A stretch of 64,000 bases of DNA, taken from contig NZ_AFRW01000118.1 of NCBI RefSeq assembly GCF_000220985.1, positions 1 through 64,000 on the forward strand, read 5' to 3'. Within the stretch, counting starts at the first letter, position 1. Each line of letters starts with the position of its first letter. The position numbers and the translations under genes are program-made. The DNA is from Nesterenkonia sp. F (lineage in GTDB: Bacteria > Actinomycetota > Actinomycetes > Actinomycetales > Micrococcaceae). Below, one piece after another: positions 1 to 8,460 of this stretch. Under the pieces are notes generated by a model. The model made no database searches, was not told where the DNA came from, and saw nothing but the letters and a program-made list of their open reading frames with translations.

Positions 1-301
1 GACCGGGCTGGACGTCGTCCCCGCCGCCGTTGAGCCCCCGGCCGGCGCCGCGACGGCCCAGCCGGGCGATCGGGGCCGGGCCGACGACGCGCCCGCCGGC
101 TGAGCGCGACTCTCCCCGACCCGTTCCCCGGCCCTCGTCCGGGGCCTCGTCGGGGGCGGCATCCTGGGCTGCGTTCCGTGCGGCGTTCCGTGCGGCGTCC
201 TGGTCGGCGGCGCGCGCTCCGGCCCCTCGCCCGGACCCGGACCCGGACGCGGGTCCGGCGGGCGGCTGAGCGTCGGCGTCGCCGGGTCTCGATTCGGTCA
301 C
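1..301 (-). CDS. Partial N-terminal gene divergent from xylA, possibly the xylose regulator
   Basis: An open frame without stops runs leftward from a GTG at 299-301 to the window edge (100 codons). The visible part is low complexity, rich in Gly, Ala, Asp and Pro, with short repeats (RNAARNAA, SGSGSG), followed by a basic stretch (ARLGRRGAGRGL) and GGDDVQPG. No domain can be recognised. Divergence from xylA, with a shared 118-bp region containing a palindrome, is the usual arrangement for a XylR-type ROK repressor, whose helix-turn-helix would begin further left. The function is inference from position only, and the GTG start is not certain because its purine-rich tract lies 13 nt upstream. 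Confidence 0.4.
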   Translation of the reverse strand, partial: MTESRPGDADAQPPAGPASGSGSGRGAGARAADQDAARNAARNAAQDAAPDEAPDEGRGTGRGESRSAGGRVVGPAPIARLGRRGAGRGLNGGGDDVQPG

Positions 302-305
302 GGAC

Positions 306-341
306 TTGATCTTATCCCCCGTAAGATTTAGGTTCGATCTA
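306..341 (+). promoter_or_regulatory. xylA promoter with overlapping operator candidates
   Basis: TTGATC (306-311), a 17-nt spacer and TAGGTT (329-334) form a plausible -35/-10 pair. The spacer contains a perfect 6-bp inverted repeat, ATCTTA-N7-TAAGAT (309-327). AGGTTCGATCTA (330-341) overlaps the -10 and occurs exactly, in the same orientation relative to transcription, in the promoter of the binding-protein gene near 9.87 kb. A xylose-responsive repressor acting at both sites is the simple reading. Confidence 0.6.
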
Positions 342-420
342 GAAACAAAATGAGTGCCGAGTCACACCTGTGCTCCACACTATGCGCTCGCCCCGCATTC
401 TTCTGCCAAGGAGGACCTCC

Positions 421-1602
421 ATGACCCATCACGACGCCGTCTCCCCCAAGTTCTCGTTCGGCCTCTGGACCGTCGGCTGGACCGCCCAGGACCAGTTCGG
501 CTCCGCCTCGCGACCGGCCTTCGAGCCGTGGGAGTATCTGCCTCAGCTCAAGGAGGCCGGAGCCGACGGCGTCACCTTCCATGACGACGACGTCGCCCCC
601 TTCGGCACCGACGACGCCGAGCGGGAGAAGTACTTCTCGACGTTCAAGGAGGTCGCCGAACAGGTCGGGCTGACCGTCGAGATGGTCACCACCAACACCT
701 TCGGCCACCCGGTCTTCAAGGACGGCGGGCTGACCTCCAACGACCGCTCGATCCGTCGCTTCGGCCTGCGCAAACTGCTGCGCAACGTCGACCGCGCCGC
801 CGAGTTCGGCGCCGAGACCTTCGTGATGTGGGGCGGGCGCGAGGGCTCCGAGTTCGACGGCGCGAAGGACCTGCACGCCGCGCACCAGCGCTACGCCGAG
901 GGCCTCGACACCGTCGCCGCCTACATCAAGGAGAAGGGCTACGACCTGCGCATCGGCCTGGAGCCGAAGCCGAACGAGCCCCGCGGCGACATCTTCCTGC
1001 CGACGATCGGTCATGCCCTGGGCATGATCGCCCAGCTCGAGCACGGTGACATCGTCGGACTGAACCCGGAGACCGGCCATGAGCAGATGGCGGGGCTGAA
1101 CTTCACCCACGGCATCGCCCAGGCGCTGTGGGCCGGCAAGCTGTTCCACATCGACCTCAACGGCCAGCGCTCGATCAAGTACGACCAGGACCTGGTCTTC
1201 GGCCACGGCGACCTGACCTCGGCCTTCTTCACCATCGACCTGCTGGTCAACGGCTTCCCCGGCGGCGGCCCGCGCTACGACGGCTGGTACCACTTCGACT
1301 ACAAGCCCGCCCGCACCGACCACGTGCAGGGCATCTGGGACTCGGCGAAGGCCAACATCGAGATGGTCACCATGCTCGCCGAGAAGGCGAAGGCCTACCG
1401 CGCCGACGCGGAGGTCCAGGAGGCCATGCGGGCCGCCGGCATCTACGAGCTCGGCGAGTCCACCCTGGCCGAGGGCGAGTCGATCGGCGACCTGCTGGCC
1501 GACCGTTCCGCCTACGAGGACTTCGACCCGGAGCAGGCCGCCGAGCGGAACTTCGGATTCGTGCAGCTCAACCAGCTGGCGCTGAAGCACCTCATCGGCT
1601 GA
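421..1602 (+). CDS. xylA: Xylose isomerase
   Basis: Interconverts D-xylose and D-xylulose in the cytoplasm, the first step of the isomerase pathway. The ATG at 421 is chosen because AAGGAGG (408-414) lies six bases upstream; it gives 393 residues, and an upstream in-frame ATG at 382 has no such site. Numbering matches the Streptomyces enzyme closely: catalytic His54 in [10 protein letters not shown], metal/catalytic E181 and K183 in [13 protein letters not shown]217 and H220 in [10 protein letters not shown]245 in HIDLNGQ, D255 and D257 in YDQD, and the late aspartate in FDYKP. This is the short class I (actinobacterial) type. xylB follows after a hairpin. The supporting motifs are complete, so the call is firm. 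Confidence 0.98.
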   Translation: MTHHDAVSPKFSFGLWTVGWTAQDQFGSASRPAFEPWEYLPQLKEAGADGVTFHDDDVAPFGTDDAEREKYFSTFKEVAEQVGLTVEMVTTNTFGHPVFKDGGLTSNDRSIRRFGLRKLLRNVDRAAEFGAETFVMWGGREGSEFDGAKDLHAAHQRYAEGLDTVAAYIKEKGYDLRIGLEPKPNEPRGDIFLPTIGHALGMIAQLEHGDIVGLNPETGHEQMAGLNFTHGIAQALWAGKLFHIDLNGQRSIKYDQDLVFGHGDLTSAFFTIDLLVNGFPGGGPRYDGWYHFDYKPARTDHVQGIWDSAKANIEMVTMLAEKAKAYRADAEVQEAMRAAGIYELGESTLAEGESIGDLLADRSAYEDFDPEQAAERNFGFVQLNQLALKHLIG

Positions 1603-1616
1603 TCCGCCGACGGGAG

Positions 1617-1681
1617 ACGTGCGGGGAAGCCGCCGCGTCGGATCAGGCACCGCCCGTGACGCCGGCGACTTCCCCGCACGT
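1617..1681 (+). terminator. Hairpin between xylA and xylB
   Basis: ACGTGCGGGGAAG (1617-1629) is matched perfectly by CTTCCCCGCACGT (1669-1681), a 13-bp stem enclosing 39 nt. No T-run follows. A TAGACT -10-like hexamer (1720-1725) lies downstream, so xylB may be re-initiated. The structure could attenuate read-through or stabilise the xylA message. The core GTGCGGGGAAG resembles the GTGCGGGAAAG arm of the palindrome family described elsewhere, but the loop is far longer. Confidence 0.5.
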
Positions 1682-1767
1682 GTCTGCGGCCTGCTGTGCC
1701 GCAGGTCACCCTCTGCCTCTAGACTGACACCGATCCCGACACCCGCCTCAGCACCAAGGAGACCGCA

Positions 1768-3213
1768 GTGCCCACGCTCGTCGCCGGCATCGATTCCTCG
1801 ACCCAGTCCTGCAAAGTCGTCATCCGCGACGCCGAGACCGGCGAGCTGGTCCGCACCGGCTCCGCCAAGCACCCCGACGGCACCTCCGTGGCACCCTCCG
1901 CCTGGTGGGAGGCGCTGCAGCGGGCGATCGAGGAGGCCGGCGGGCTGGGCGACGTCGCCGCTGCCGCCGTCGGCGGCCAGCAGCACGGCATGGTCGCTCT
2001 CGACGCCGAGGGCGAGGTCATCCGCGACGCGCTGCTGTGGAACGACACGCGCTCGGCCGACGCCGCCGAGGACCTGGTCGCCGAGCTCGGCGGCGGCACG
2101 ACCGGCGCGGCCGAGTGGACCCGGATGACCGGCTCGGTGCCGGTGGCCTCGCTGACGGTGACCAAGCTGCGCTGGCTGGCCGACGCCGAGCCGGAGAACG
2201 CGCGGCGCGTGGCCGCCGTCGCCCTCCCCCACGACTGGCTGACCTGGAAGCTCTCCGGCGCCGCCCGGCTGGAGGAGCTCACCACGGACCGTTCCGACGC
2301 CTCGGGCACCGGCTACTACGATCCCGCCGGCGGCGTGTACCGCCGCGACCTGCTGGCCCGGGCGCTGCGCATCGACGAGGACGCCGCCGAGCAGATCGTG
2401 CTGCCGCAGGTGCTTCAGCCCGGCGAGCGCGCCGGCGCCGGCGATGCCTCCCGGGGATGGGGCGAGCTGGTGCTCGGCCCCGGAGCCGGGGACAACGCCG
2501 CGGCCGCGCTGGGGCTGGGCATGACGCCGGGAGACGTGGCGATCTCCATCGGAACCTCCGGGGTGGTCTCGGCGATCTCCCCGCAGCCGATCCAGGACCC
2601 CACCGGCATGGTCACCGGCTTCGCCGACGCCACCGGCGCCTTCCTGCCGCTGGCGGTGACGCTGAACGGCTCCCGCGTGCTCGACGGCGCGGCCCGGATG
2701 CTCGACGTCGACCACGACCGGCTGGCCGAGCTGGCGCTCTCCGCCGCGCCCGGCGCCGACGATCTGACGCTGATCCCCTATCTGGAGGGCGAGCGCACGC
2801 CGAACCTGCCGCGGGCCACCGGCTCCTTCGTGGGGCTCTCGCTGGCCTCGATGAACCCAGCCGACGTGGCGCGGGCCGCCGTCGAAGGACTGCTCTGCGG
2901 CCTGGCCGACGGGCTGGAGGCGATGACCGGGCAGGGTGTGCCGGTGGAGTCGGTGAAGCTCATCGGCGGCGCGGCCCGCTCGGCGGCGGTGCAGCAGATC
3001 GCCCCGGCGGTGCTCGGCCGCGAGGTGCAGGTGCCCGAGCCGGGCGAGTACGTCGCCGACGGCGCGGCGCGGCAGGCGGCGTGGGTGCTCTCCGGGGCCG
3101 CGCAGCCGCCGGCGTGGACGACGTCGACGGTGCACACCTTCACCGCCGAGCCGACGCCGCAGGTGCGCGAGGCCTACGCCGCCCGCCGCGGCCTCTACGC
3201 CGAGCGGGACTGA
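1768..3213 (+). CDS. xylB: Xylulokinase
   Basis: Phosphorylates D-xylulose to D-xylulose 5-phosphate for the pentose phosphate pathway. FGGY-family kinase of 481 residues, a normal length. Visible motifs: N-terminal [10 protein letters not shown] phosphate-binding loop, [11 protein letters not shown] and LWNDTRSAD substrate region, [13 protein letters not shown], catalytic aspartate D242 in [11 protein letters not shown], and the C-terminal ATP-binding SIGTSG and [11 protein letters not shown] segments. The start is a GTG preceded by AAGGAG about seven bases upstream. It lies 165 nt after xylA on the same strand and probably shares its induction by xylose. It could also take xylulose made by other routes in the window, such as the sugar-acid module at 11.5-15.2 kb. 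Confidence 0.97.
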   Translation: MPTLVAGIDSSTQSCKVVIRDAETGELVRTGSAKHPDGTSVAPSAWWEALQRAIEEAGGLGDVAAAAVGGQQHGMVALDAEGEVIRDALLWNDTRSADAAEDLVAELGGGTTGAAEWTRMTGSVPVASLTVTKLRWLADAEPENARRVAAVALPHDWLTWKLSGAARLEELTTDRSDASGTGYYDPAGGVYRRDLLARALRIDEDAAEQIVLPQVLQPGERAGAGDASRGWGELVLGPGAGDNAAAALGLGMTPGDVAISIGTSGVVSAISPQPIQDPTGMVTGFADATGAFLPLAVTLNGSRVLDGAARMLDVDHDRLAELALSAAPGADDLTLIPYLEGERTPNLPRATGSFVGLSLASMNPADVARAAVEGLLCGLADGLEAMTGQGVPVESVKLIGGAARSAAVQQIAPAVLGREVQVPEPGEYVADGAARQAAWVLSGAAQPPAWTTSTVHTFTAEPTPQVREAYAARRGLYAERD

Positions 3214-3231
3214 GCCCACCCGTCACAGCGA

Positions 3232-3287
3232 TGACTCGGCGGAAAGTGCGGGAAAGCGAATCTATTCCCGCACTTTCCGCCGAGTCA
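3232..3287. repeat. Palindromic repeat copy A, bidirectional hairpin
   Basis: A perfect 23-bp stem (3232-3254 with 3265-3287) around a 10-nt loop, between the convergent ends of xylB and dps. One of five related palindromes in this window (others at 11453, 16165, 33672 and 35022). It probably ends transcription from both sides, although no T-run follows; instead a run of nine Gs (3292-3300) lies on the dps side. Confidence 0.85.
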
Positions 3288-3322
3288 CCGTGGGGGGGGG
3301 TGCCTATGAGGAGCGGGCCGGA

Positions 3323-3823
3323 TCAGCCGGCCGAGCGCTCCAGGTGGGCGCGGATGAACCACTGGAACTGCTCGAGCTCCTTGGTCTGGCCGATCAGGAT
3401 GTCCTCGGTGATCGGGTCGACCTGGCCGGACTTGGCGATCACCTCGCGATGGTCGCCGATGACGCCGCTGTAGACCTTCTCGAGCTCGGCCAGGTGGGCC
3501 ATGGTGTCGGCCTTGCCCAGCGGGTAGTCCTCCCAGTGGCGTGCGCCGACGAGCTCGCCGGTGCGACCGCTGGGGGATCCGCCGAGGGTGGCGATCCGCT
3601 CGGCGAGCTCGTCGACGAACCCGCGGACCGTGGTCACCTGCGGGTCGATCATCTCGTGCACGCCGATGAAGTGCGGGCCGGTGACGTTCCAGTGGACGTG
3701 CTTCAGCGTCAGCTGCAGGTCGTTCAAGGCGTGCAGCCGGATCTGCAACAGCCCCGCGATCTCGTGGCCGTTCTCCGTCGCGAGTCCCGGGACGGTGTAG
3801 TCGGCGAACTGTTCGTCTGCCAT
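3323..3823 (-). CDS. dps: Dps family DNA-binding ferritin-like protein
   Basis: Starvation and oxidative-stress protein that stores iron in a dodecameric cage, uses peroxide to oxidise Fe(II), and may bind DNA. 166 residues, the usual size. The Dps ferroxidase signature is clear: H and D residues in LKHVHWNVTGPHFIGVHEMID (residues about 40-60), followed by DELAERIATLG. The N-terminus is short and not lysine-rich, so DNA binding is not assured. AGGAGG lies eight bases before the ATG. It stands alone, convergent with xylB. The upstream region contains a tandem GACATCAGGAC-type repeat (about 3865-3890) that could be a control site. Confidence 0.96.
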   Translation of the reverse strand: MADEQFADYTVPGLATENGHEIAGLLQIRLHALNDLQLTLKHVHWNVTGPHFIGVHEMIDPQVTTVRGFVDELAERIATLGGSPSGRTGELVGARHWEDYPLGKADTMAHLAELEKVYSGVIGDHREVIAKSGQVDPITEDILIGQTKELEQFQWFIRAHLERSAG

Positions 3824-4167
3824 GCGGTGATACCTCCTGGGGACGGTCCGTCCGCCCCGTGGGTCCTGATGTCGTCCTGATGTCGCCCTGACGTCTGCAT
3901 GCTACGACGAGCACCCCCGGCCTGGGGACCCCTCCGGCCCGGGATGAGGTGGTGCATCGGGTCACGTCGCCCCGGCGGGCGCGCCTCCGCGCTGAGCGGT
4001 CGGCGACGACGGCACCCGGTTCGCATCTCCGAGGCAGCTCGCCGCCGCCGTCGCCGCTCGCACCGCGTCGCCGAGCGTCCGTCGCACCCGGGACGCGGCC
4101 CACCTGGTGCGGGAACGCGTCGATTCCCCGCGCGAGACGGAGCTGCGACTGACGATCCGGGACCCGC
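3824..4167. other. 344-nt intergenic region upstream of dps
   Basis: Lies between the start of dps and the end of the GH3 gene. It should hold the dps promoter, and the only repeat noticed is GACATCAGG twice in tandem near 3870-3885 (on the minus strand). The rest is arginine/alanine-coding-like GC-rich sequence with no start-plus-ribosome-site combination or domain that I trust. I see no convincing gene. Confidence 0.4.
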
Positions 4168-6546
4168 TCAGCCCTCGCGGGCGGGAGTGGTCATCACCCG
4201 GGCGCCGGTGACTTCGCGCAGCGCGCCGGTCAGCTCGACCTCCCCGGCCAGCGGCAGATCGCCCGCGGAGCGGCCGATCCACAGGTCCATCGTGCCCGGC
4301 TCGACGATGCGTCGCAGGTCGACGCCGATGAAGGAGAACCGATCGGCGTGCACCTCGAAGGTCACCCGCCTCGACTCCCCCGGCGCCAGCTCGACACGGG
4401 CGTAGCCGATCAGCTGCCGCACCGGACGCGCCACCTGGGCGATCCGATCGCCGACGTACAGCTGGACCAGCTCGTCCACGGGCCTCTCGCCGCTGTTGGT
4501 CACCGTCGCCGAGACCTCCACCGTGCCGTCCACCGGCATCTCGGCGGCCGAGACCTGGAGCCCGGAGTACTCCACCGTGGTGTAGCTCAGCCCATGGCCG
4601 AAGGGGTACAGCGGCGTCGGGTCCAGATTGGACACGCCCTCGCTGTTCTGCCCCAGCGGCGCGGCCAGGTAGCCCGCCGGCTGTCCGCCCGGCAGCGCGG
4701 GCACGCTGATCGGCAGCCGTCCGGCGGGCTCGATCGAACCGCTGAGCAGCTCGGCCAGCGCCGGGCCGCCCTCCTCGCCGGGGAAGAAGGCCTGCACGAT
4801 CGCCGCGCAGCGCTCGGCGACCGCCCCCAGGGCGTAGGGACGCCCGGAGACGACGGCGAGCACCACCGGCGTGGACGAGGCCTCGGCGGCGTCGAGGACC
4901 GCCTCGACCAGCTCCTGCTGGGCGCCGGGCAGCCGCAGGTCCTCGACATCGCAGCCCTCGCCGGAGGTTCCGGCGCCGAACATGCCCGCCAGGTCGCCGA
5001 CGGTGACCACCGCCAGGTCCGCCGCGGCGGCCTGCTCGGCGGCCTCGGCGATCCGCGAGGCGTCGTGCTCGACGATCGGGCAGCCGGACGCGTGGGTGAT
5101 CTCGGCCCCGCCCCAGGCCTCGCGCAGCGACTCCAGGATCGTCGGCATCGGGACCCCGATCCCGCGATGCGGGAAGGTGCCGGCGGGGTACTTCGCCAGC
5201 ACGTGGTTCGGGAAGGAGTAGCAGCCCATCATCGTCCGCGGCTCGTCGGCCGAAGGGCCGACGACGGCCACCCGCTTGCCGGACAGCGACTCGGGGCGGG
5301 CCGGCAGCACGCCGTCGTCGTTCTTCAGCAGCACCAGCGAACGCTCGGCGACCTTCTTCGCCAGCGCGCGGTTGGACGCCGAGTCCAGGTCCGTCGACTC
5401 GTCGACGGCCGGCTCCCAGGTCTCGCCCGCGCCGGCGTCGAGCAGCCCGAGCTCGATCTTCTGGCGCAGCACCCGGCGCGCCGAGCGGTCGACGATCGCC
5501 TCGTCGAGCTTCCCGTCGCGGACCTGCTGGGCCAGCGTGCGGTAGCCGCCGGTGTGCGGCAGCTCCACGTCGAGCCCGGCCGAGACCGCCAGGCGGGCAG
5601 CCTCGGCCTGGTCGGCGGCCGCACGGTGCATCGACTCCAGGAAGGCCACCGACCAGTAGTCGGCGACCACCGTGCCCTCGAAGCCCCACTCGTCGCGCAG
5701 GATCTCGGTGAGCAGCCGGCGCGACGCCGCCGGCGGCTCGCCGTCGATGTCGGCGTAGGAGTTCATCACCGAGCCGACCTGCCCCTCGCGCACCGCCATC
5801 TCGAACGGCGGCAGGATCAGGTCGTGCAGCTCGCGCGGACCGATGTGCACCGGCGCGTGGTTCCGTCCGGCCCGCGAGGCGGCGTAGCCGGCGAAGTGCT
5901 TCAGCGTGGCGATGATGCCGGCCTTCTGCAGCCCTTTCACGTAGGCGGTGCCCACGGTGCCGACCACGTGCGGGTCCTCGCCGATGGTCTCCTCGACGCG
6001 GCCCCAGCGGGCGTCGCGGACGACGTCGAGCACCGGCGAGAGGCCCTGCTGGACGCCGACGGCGGCCATGTCGGCGCCGATGGCCGCGGCCATCTCCTCG
6101 ACCAGCTCGGGGTCGAAGGTCGCGCCCCAGGCCAGCGAGGTCGGGTAGACGGTGGCCTGGTAGGCGGTGAAGCCGGTCAGGCACTCCTCGTGGGCGACGG
6201 CCGGGATGCCGAAGCGGTTGGCCGCGACGACGGCGGCCTGCCGCTCGCGCAGGTCGGCCGCGCCCTCGGGCACCGAGAGCGCCGTCGTCCCGTAGGTGCG
6301 GGTCAGCTGGCCCTCGCCGTCGACGATCTCCTGCTCGAAGGGCAGCTTGCCCGCCGACATCGCGCTCTCCATCGGCGCGACCTCGCCCTGGGCCTCCTCG
6401 TCCTGGCGCATCTCCCAGTGCGAGCCCAGCTGCGAGACCTTCTCCTCCAGGGTCATCTCGGCCAGCAGGGCCTCGACGCGCTCGGCGACGGGGCGCGAGG
6501 CGTCGTTCCACGCTCCGGTGAGGCGCTCGGCGGTCACATCGGTCAC
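4168..6546 (-). CDS. Glycoside hydrolase family 3 beta-glycosidase, likely beta-xylosidase
   Basis: Removes terminal beta-linked sugars from imported oligosaccharides; no signal peptide, so cytoplasmic. About 792 residues with the usual GH3 order: (beta/alpha)8 domain (about 30-340) with TLKHFAGYAASRAGRNHAP and the nucleophile Asp in VVADYWSVAF; the alpha/beta sandwich beginning LVLLKNDDGVLP with KRVAVVGPSAD; and a C-terminal fibronectin-III-like domain (VTNSGERPVDELVQLYV). I prefer the GTG at 6544-6546, which has AAGGAG six bases upstream, over an ATG 27 nt earlier that has none at normal spacing. It lies 55 nt after the permease gene in the same direction, so it is probably the last gene of the importer operon. 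Xylosidase is inferred from the xylAB context; beta-glucosidase or arabinosidase activity is possible. Confidence 0.92.
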   Translation of the reverse strand: MTDVTAERLTGAWNDASRPVAERVEALLAEMTLEEKVSQLGSHWEMRQDEEAQGEVAPMESAMSAGKLPFEQEIVDGEGQLTRTYGTTALSVPEGAADLRERQAAVVAANRFGIPAVAHEECLTGFTAYQATVYPTSLAWGATFDPELVEEMAAAIGADMAAVGVQQGLSPVLDVVRDARWGRVEETIGEDPHVVGTVGTAYVKGLQKAGIIATLKHFAGYAASRAGRNHAPVHIGPRELHDLILPPFEMAVREGQVGSVMNSYADIDGEPPAASRRLLTEILRDEWGFEGTVVADYWSVAFLESMHRAAADQAEAARLAVSAGLDVELPHTGGYRTLAQQVRDGKLDEAIVDRSARRVLRQKIELGLLDAGAGETWEPAVDESTDLDSASNRALAKKVAERSLVLLKNDDGVLPARPESLSGKRVAVVGPSADEPRTMMGCYSFPNHVLAKYPAGTFPHRGIGVPMPTILESLREAWGGAEITHASGCPIVEHDASRIAEAAEQAAAADLAVVTVGDLAGMFGAGTSGEGCDVEDLRLPGAQQELVEAVLDAAEASSTPVVLAVVSGRPYALGAVAERCAAIVQAFFPGEEGGPALAELLSGSIEPAGRLPISVPALPGGQPAGYLAAPLGQNSEGVSNLDPTPLYPFGHGLSYTTVEYSGLQVSAAEMPVDGTVEVSATVTNSGERPVDELVQLYVGDRIAQVARPVRQLIGYARVELAPGESRRVTFEVHADRFSFIGVDLRRIVEPGTMDLWIGRSAGDLPLAGEVELTGALREVTGARVMTTPAREG

Positions 6547-6601
6547 AGGAGTCTCCTTCGTCCTCTGGTCCATCCTCGGATGCGCCCTCGGCAGGGCTGG
6601 G

Positions 6602-7543
6602 TCACTTGCTGAAGCCGGCGGTCAGCCCGGCGACGATGTAGCGGCGGCCGATGATGTAGGCGGCCAGCAGCGGCAGCGCCGAGAGCACGACGGCGGCCAG
6701 CGTGGCCGGCACGTCGACGGCGAACTGGCCCTGGTACTCCCACAGCGACAGCGGCAGCACGCGGACCTCGCGGCTCTGCGTGAGGATCAGCGGGAAGAGG
6801 AACCCGTTCCACACCTGCAGCGCCTGATAGATGCCGACGGTCATCATCGCCGGGATCGCCATCGGCAGCACGAGGTTCAGCAGGATCTTCCACTCGCCGG
6901 CGCCGTCCACGCGCATCGACTCGAAGAGCTCGGCGGGGATGTCGCGGACGAAGTTGACGATGATCAGCACGCTCAGCGGGATCGCGAAGGCGATCTGCGG
7001 CAGGATCAGCGCCCACAGGGTGTCGTACAGTCCGAGCTCTCGGATCAGGTAGTAGACGGGGATGATCGTCGCCTGCACCGGGATCGCGATGCCCAGCAGG
7101 ATCAGGCTGAACAGCCGACGGCCGCCGAAGGTCGTCGAGCGGACGATGTAGTACGAGGCCATCAGCGAGACCGCCAGCACCGCCGCCACCACGGCCACCG
7201 TGACGATGACCGAGTTGAAGAAGAAGTGCATGAAGTCGTTCTCGAGGACCTTGACGAAGTTCTGCAGCGTCGGCTCGCTCGAGGGCACCAGCGGGTTCGA
7301 GTTGGCCAGGTCCTGGCGGCTGCGGAACGCCGTGATGACGATGAAGTAGATCGGCAGGATGATGACCGCCAGCCAGGCCCAGCCGGCCAGGCCGCCCAGG
7401 ATGTTCGGACGGTCGGTGGGCTTGCGGGCCTTGTGGTTCGGGCCCTGCGCCTTCGGGGCCGCGGCGGCCGGGCGGCCTGATCCGGCGCCCGACGTCGCGC
7501 GGCCGCTCCCCTGACGGGAGGTGTCGTCCACAGTCGTGCTCAT
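6602..7543 (-). CDS. Sugar ABC transporter permease (MalG/CUT1 type)
   Basis: Inner-membrane subunit of a CUT1 carbohydrate importer. 313 residues: a disordered, Ala/Gly/Pro-rich cytoplasmic tail of about 50 residues, then six predicted membrane spans starting at WAWLAVIILPIYFIVI. The EAA loop that docks the ATPase reads ESMRVDGAGEWKILLNLVLP (about 220-240). It starts one nucleotide after the stop of the preceding permease, so the two are translationally coupled. No ATPase gene accompanies the operon; the MsiK-like ATPase at 57.5 kb is the obvious partner. The substrate is inferred to be xylo-oligosaccharides or another plant oligosaccharide. Confidence 0.95.
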   Translation of the reverse strand: MSTTVDDTSRQGSGRATSGAGSGRPAAAAPKAQGPNHKARKPTDRPNILGGLAGWAWLAVIILPIYFIVITAFRSRQDLANSNPLVPSSEPTLQNFVKVLENDFMHFFFNSVIVTVAVVAAVLAVSLMASYYIVRSTTFGGRRLFSLILLGIAIPVQATIIPVYYLIRELGLYDTLWALILPQIAFAIPLSVLIIVNFVRDIPAELFESMRVDGAGEWKILLNLVLPMAIPAMMTVGIYQALQVWNGFLFPLILTQSREVRVLPLSLWEYQGQFAVDVPATLAAVVLSALPLLAAYIIGRRYIVAGLTAGFSK

Positions 7544-7544
7544 C

Positions 7545-8453
7545 TCACGCCCCTGCCTTGTCGCTCTCCATGCGGCTGGATCCGGAGATCTTGTTCAGCA
7601 GCAGGGAGAGGGTCACTCCGACGGCCACCAGGATCACCGCGATGGCCGAGGCTCCGCCCATGTCGTACTCGCGGAAGCCGGTGATGTACATGTCCAGCGG
7701 AAGGATCCGGGTCGCTCCGGCCGGTCCGCCCTGGGTGAGGACGAAGACCAGGTCGAAGTAGGTCAGCGATCCCACCAGCATCAGCGTGGAGGACGTGATG
7801 ATCGTGTAGCGCAGCTGCGGCAGCGTCAGGCTGAAGAACTGACGCATGCGCCCGGCGCCGTCGATCGTGGCGGCCTCGTAGATGGTCGCCGGGATCTGGC
7901 GCACGCCGGCCTGGTACAGCAGCGAGTGGAACGGCACGAAGCACCAGCCGACGACGAAGATCACCACCAGCAGCGCGATGTTCGGGTCGCCGAGCCACTG
8001 GGCGGGGAGCCAGTCCCACCCCAGCGCGGGGCTCAGTCCGTAGTTGGGGCTGAACAGCGTCTGGAACGTGATGCCGACGGCCACCGAGGAGAACAGCAGC
8101 GGCAGGAAGTAGAGCACCGACAGGAAGGCCCGGTACTTCTGCTGGCCGGCCATGAACACGCCCAGCAGCAGCGCCACCGGCGCCTGGAAGACGTAGGAGA
8201 TGACCACGAACAGGAAGGTCAGCCACAGCGCATTGCGCGTCTGGTCCTCCTGCAGGATGCGGAACCAGGTGTCGAGGCCGTTGAACGACGGCGTGCCGAG
8301 GCCGTCCCAGGACATGAAGGACAGCACGACGACGCCGGCCAGCGGCACCAGCGCGAAGAGGCCGAAGAAGAGCACCGCCGGCAGCGCCATCAGGAACGAG
8401 GGTCCCTGACGGCGCCGCGCGTCGGACTTGGGGGACGTCACAGTCTGGGTCAT
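7545..8453 (-). CDS. Sugar ABC transporter permease (MalF/UgpA type)
   Basis: Second membrane subunit of the CUT1 importer, 302 residues. After a short basic N-terminus (SDARRRQGPS) there are six hydrophobic spans, the first being FLMALPAVLFFGLFALVPLAGVV (about 20-43). The EAA motif is YEAATIDGAGRMRQFFSLTLP (about 192-212). It follows the binding-protein gene by seven nucleotides and nearly abuts the next permease, giving the order binding protein, MalF-type, MalG-type, GH3 on the minus strand. Confidence 0.95.
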   Translation of the reverse strand: MTQTVTSPKSDARRRQGPSFLMALPAVLFFGLFALVPLAGVVVLSFMSWDGLGTPSFNGLDTWFRILQEDQTRNALWLTFLFVVISYVFQAPVALLLGVFMAGQQKYRAFLSVLYFLPLLFSSVAVGITFQTLFSPNYGLSPALGWDWLPAQWLGDPNIALLVVIFVVGWCFVPFHSLLYQAGVRQIPATIYEAATIDGAGRMRQFFSLTLPQLRYTIITSSTLMLVGSLTYFDLVFVLTQGGPAGATRILPLDMYITGFREYDMGGASAIAVILVAVGVTLSLLLNKISGSSRMESDKAGA

Positions 8454-8460
8454 GCGGCGA

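Noticed and set aside
30-269. Short plus-strand frame at the left edge
   Set aside because: Antisense to the divergent partial gene and composed of Pro/Ala/Arg repeats; no ribosome site.
370-420. Upstream in-frame starts for xylA (370 and 382)
   Set aside because: AAGGAGG is correctly placed only for the ATG at 421, and residue numbering then matches the Streptomyces enzyme.
328-3219. A 963-codon open frame on the minus strand opposite xylA and xylB
   Set aside because: Antisense shadow of two firmly identified genes; Arg/Gly/His-rich translation with no domain. GC-rich DNA gives long spurious frames.
3899-4405. Possible small genes in the dps-GH3 gap
   Set aside because: Arg-rich translations without ribosome sites or domains; partly overlap the GH3 C-terminus.
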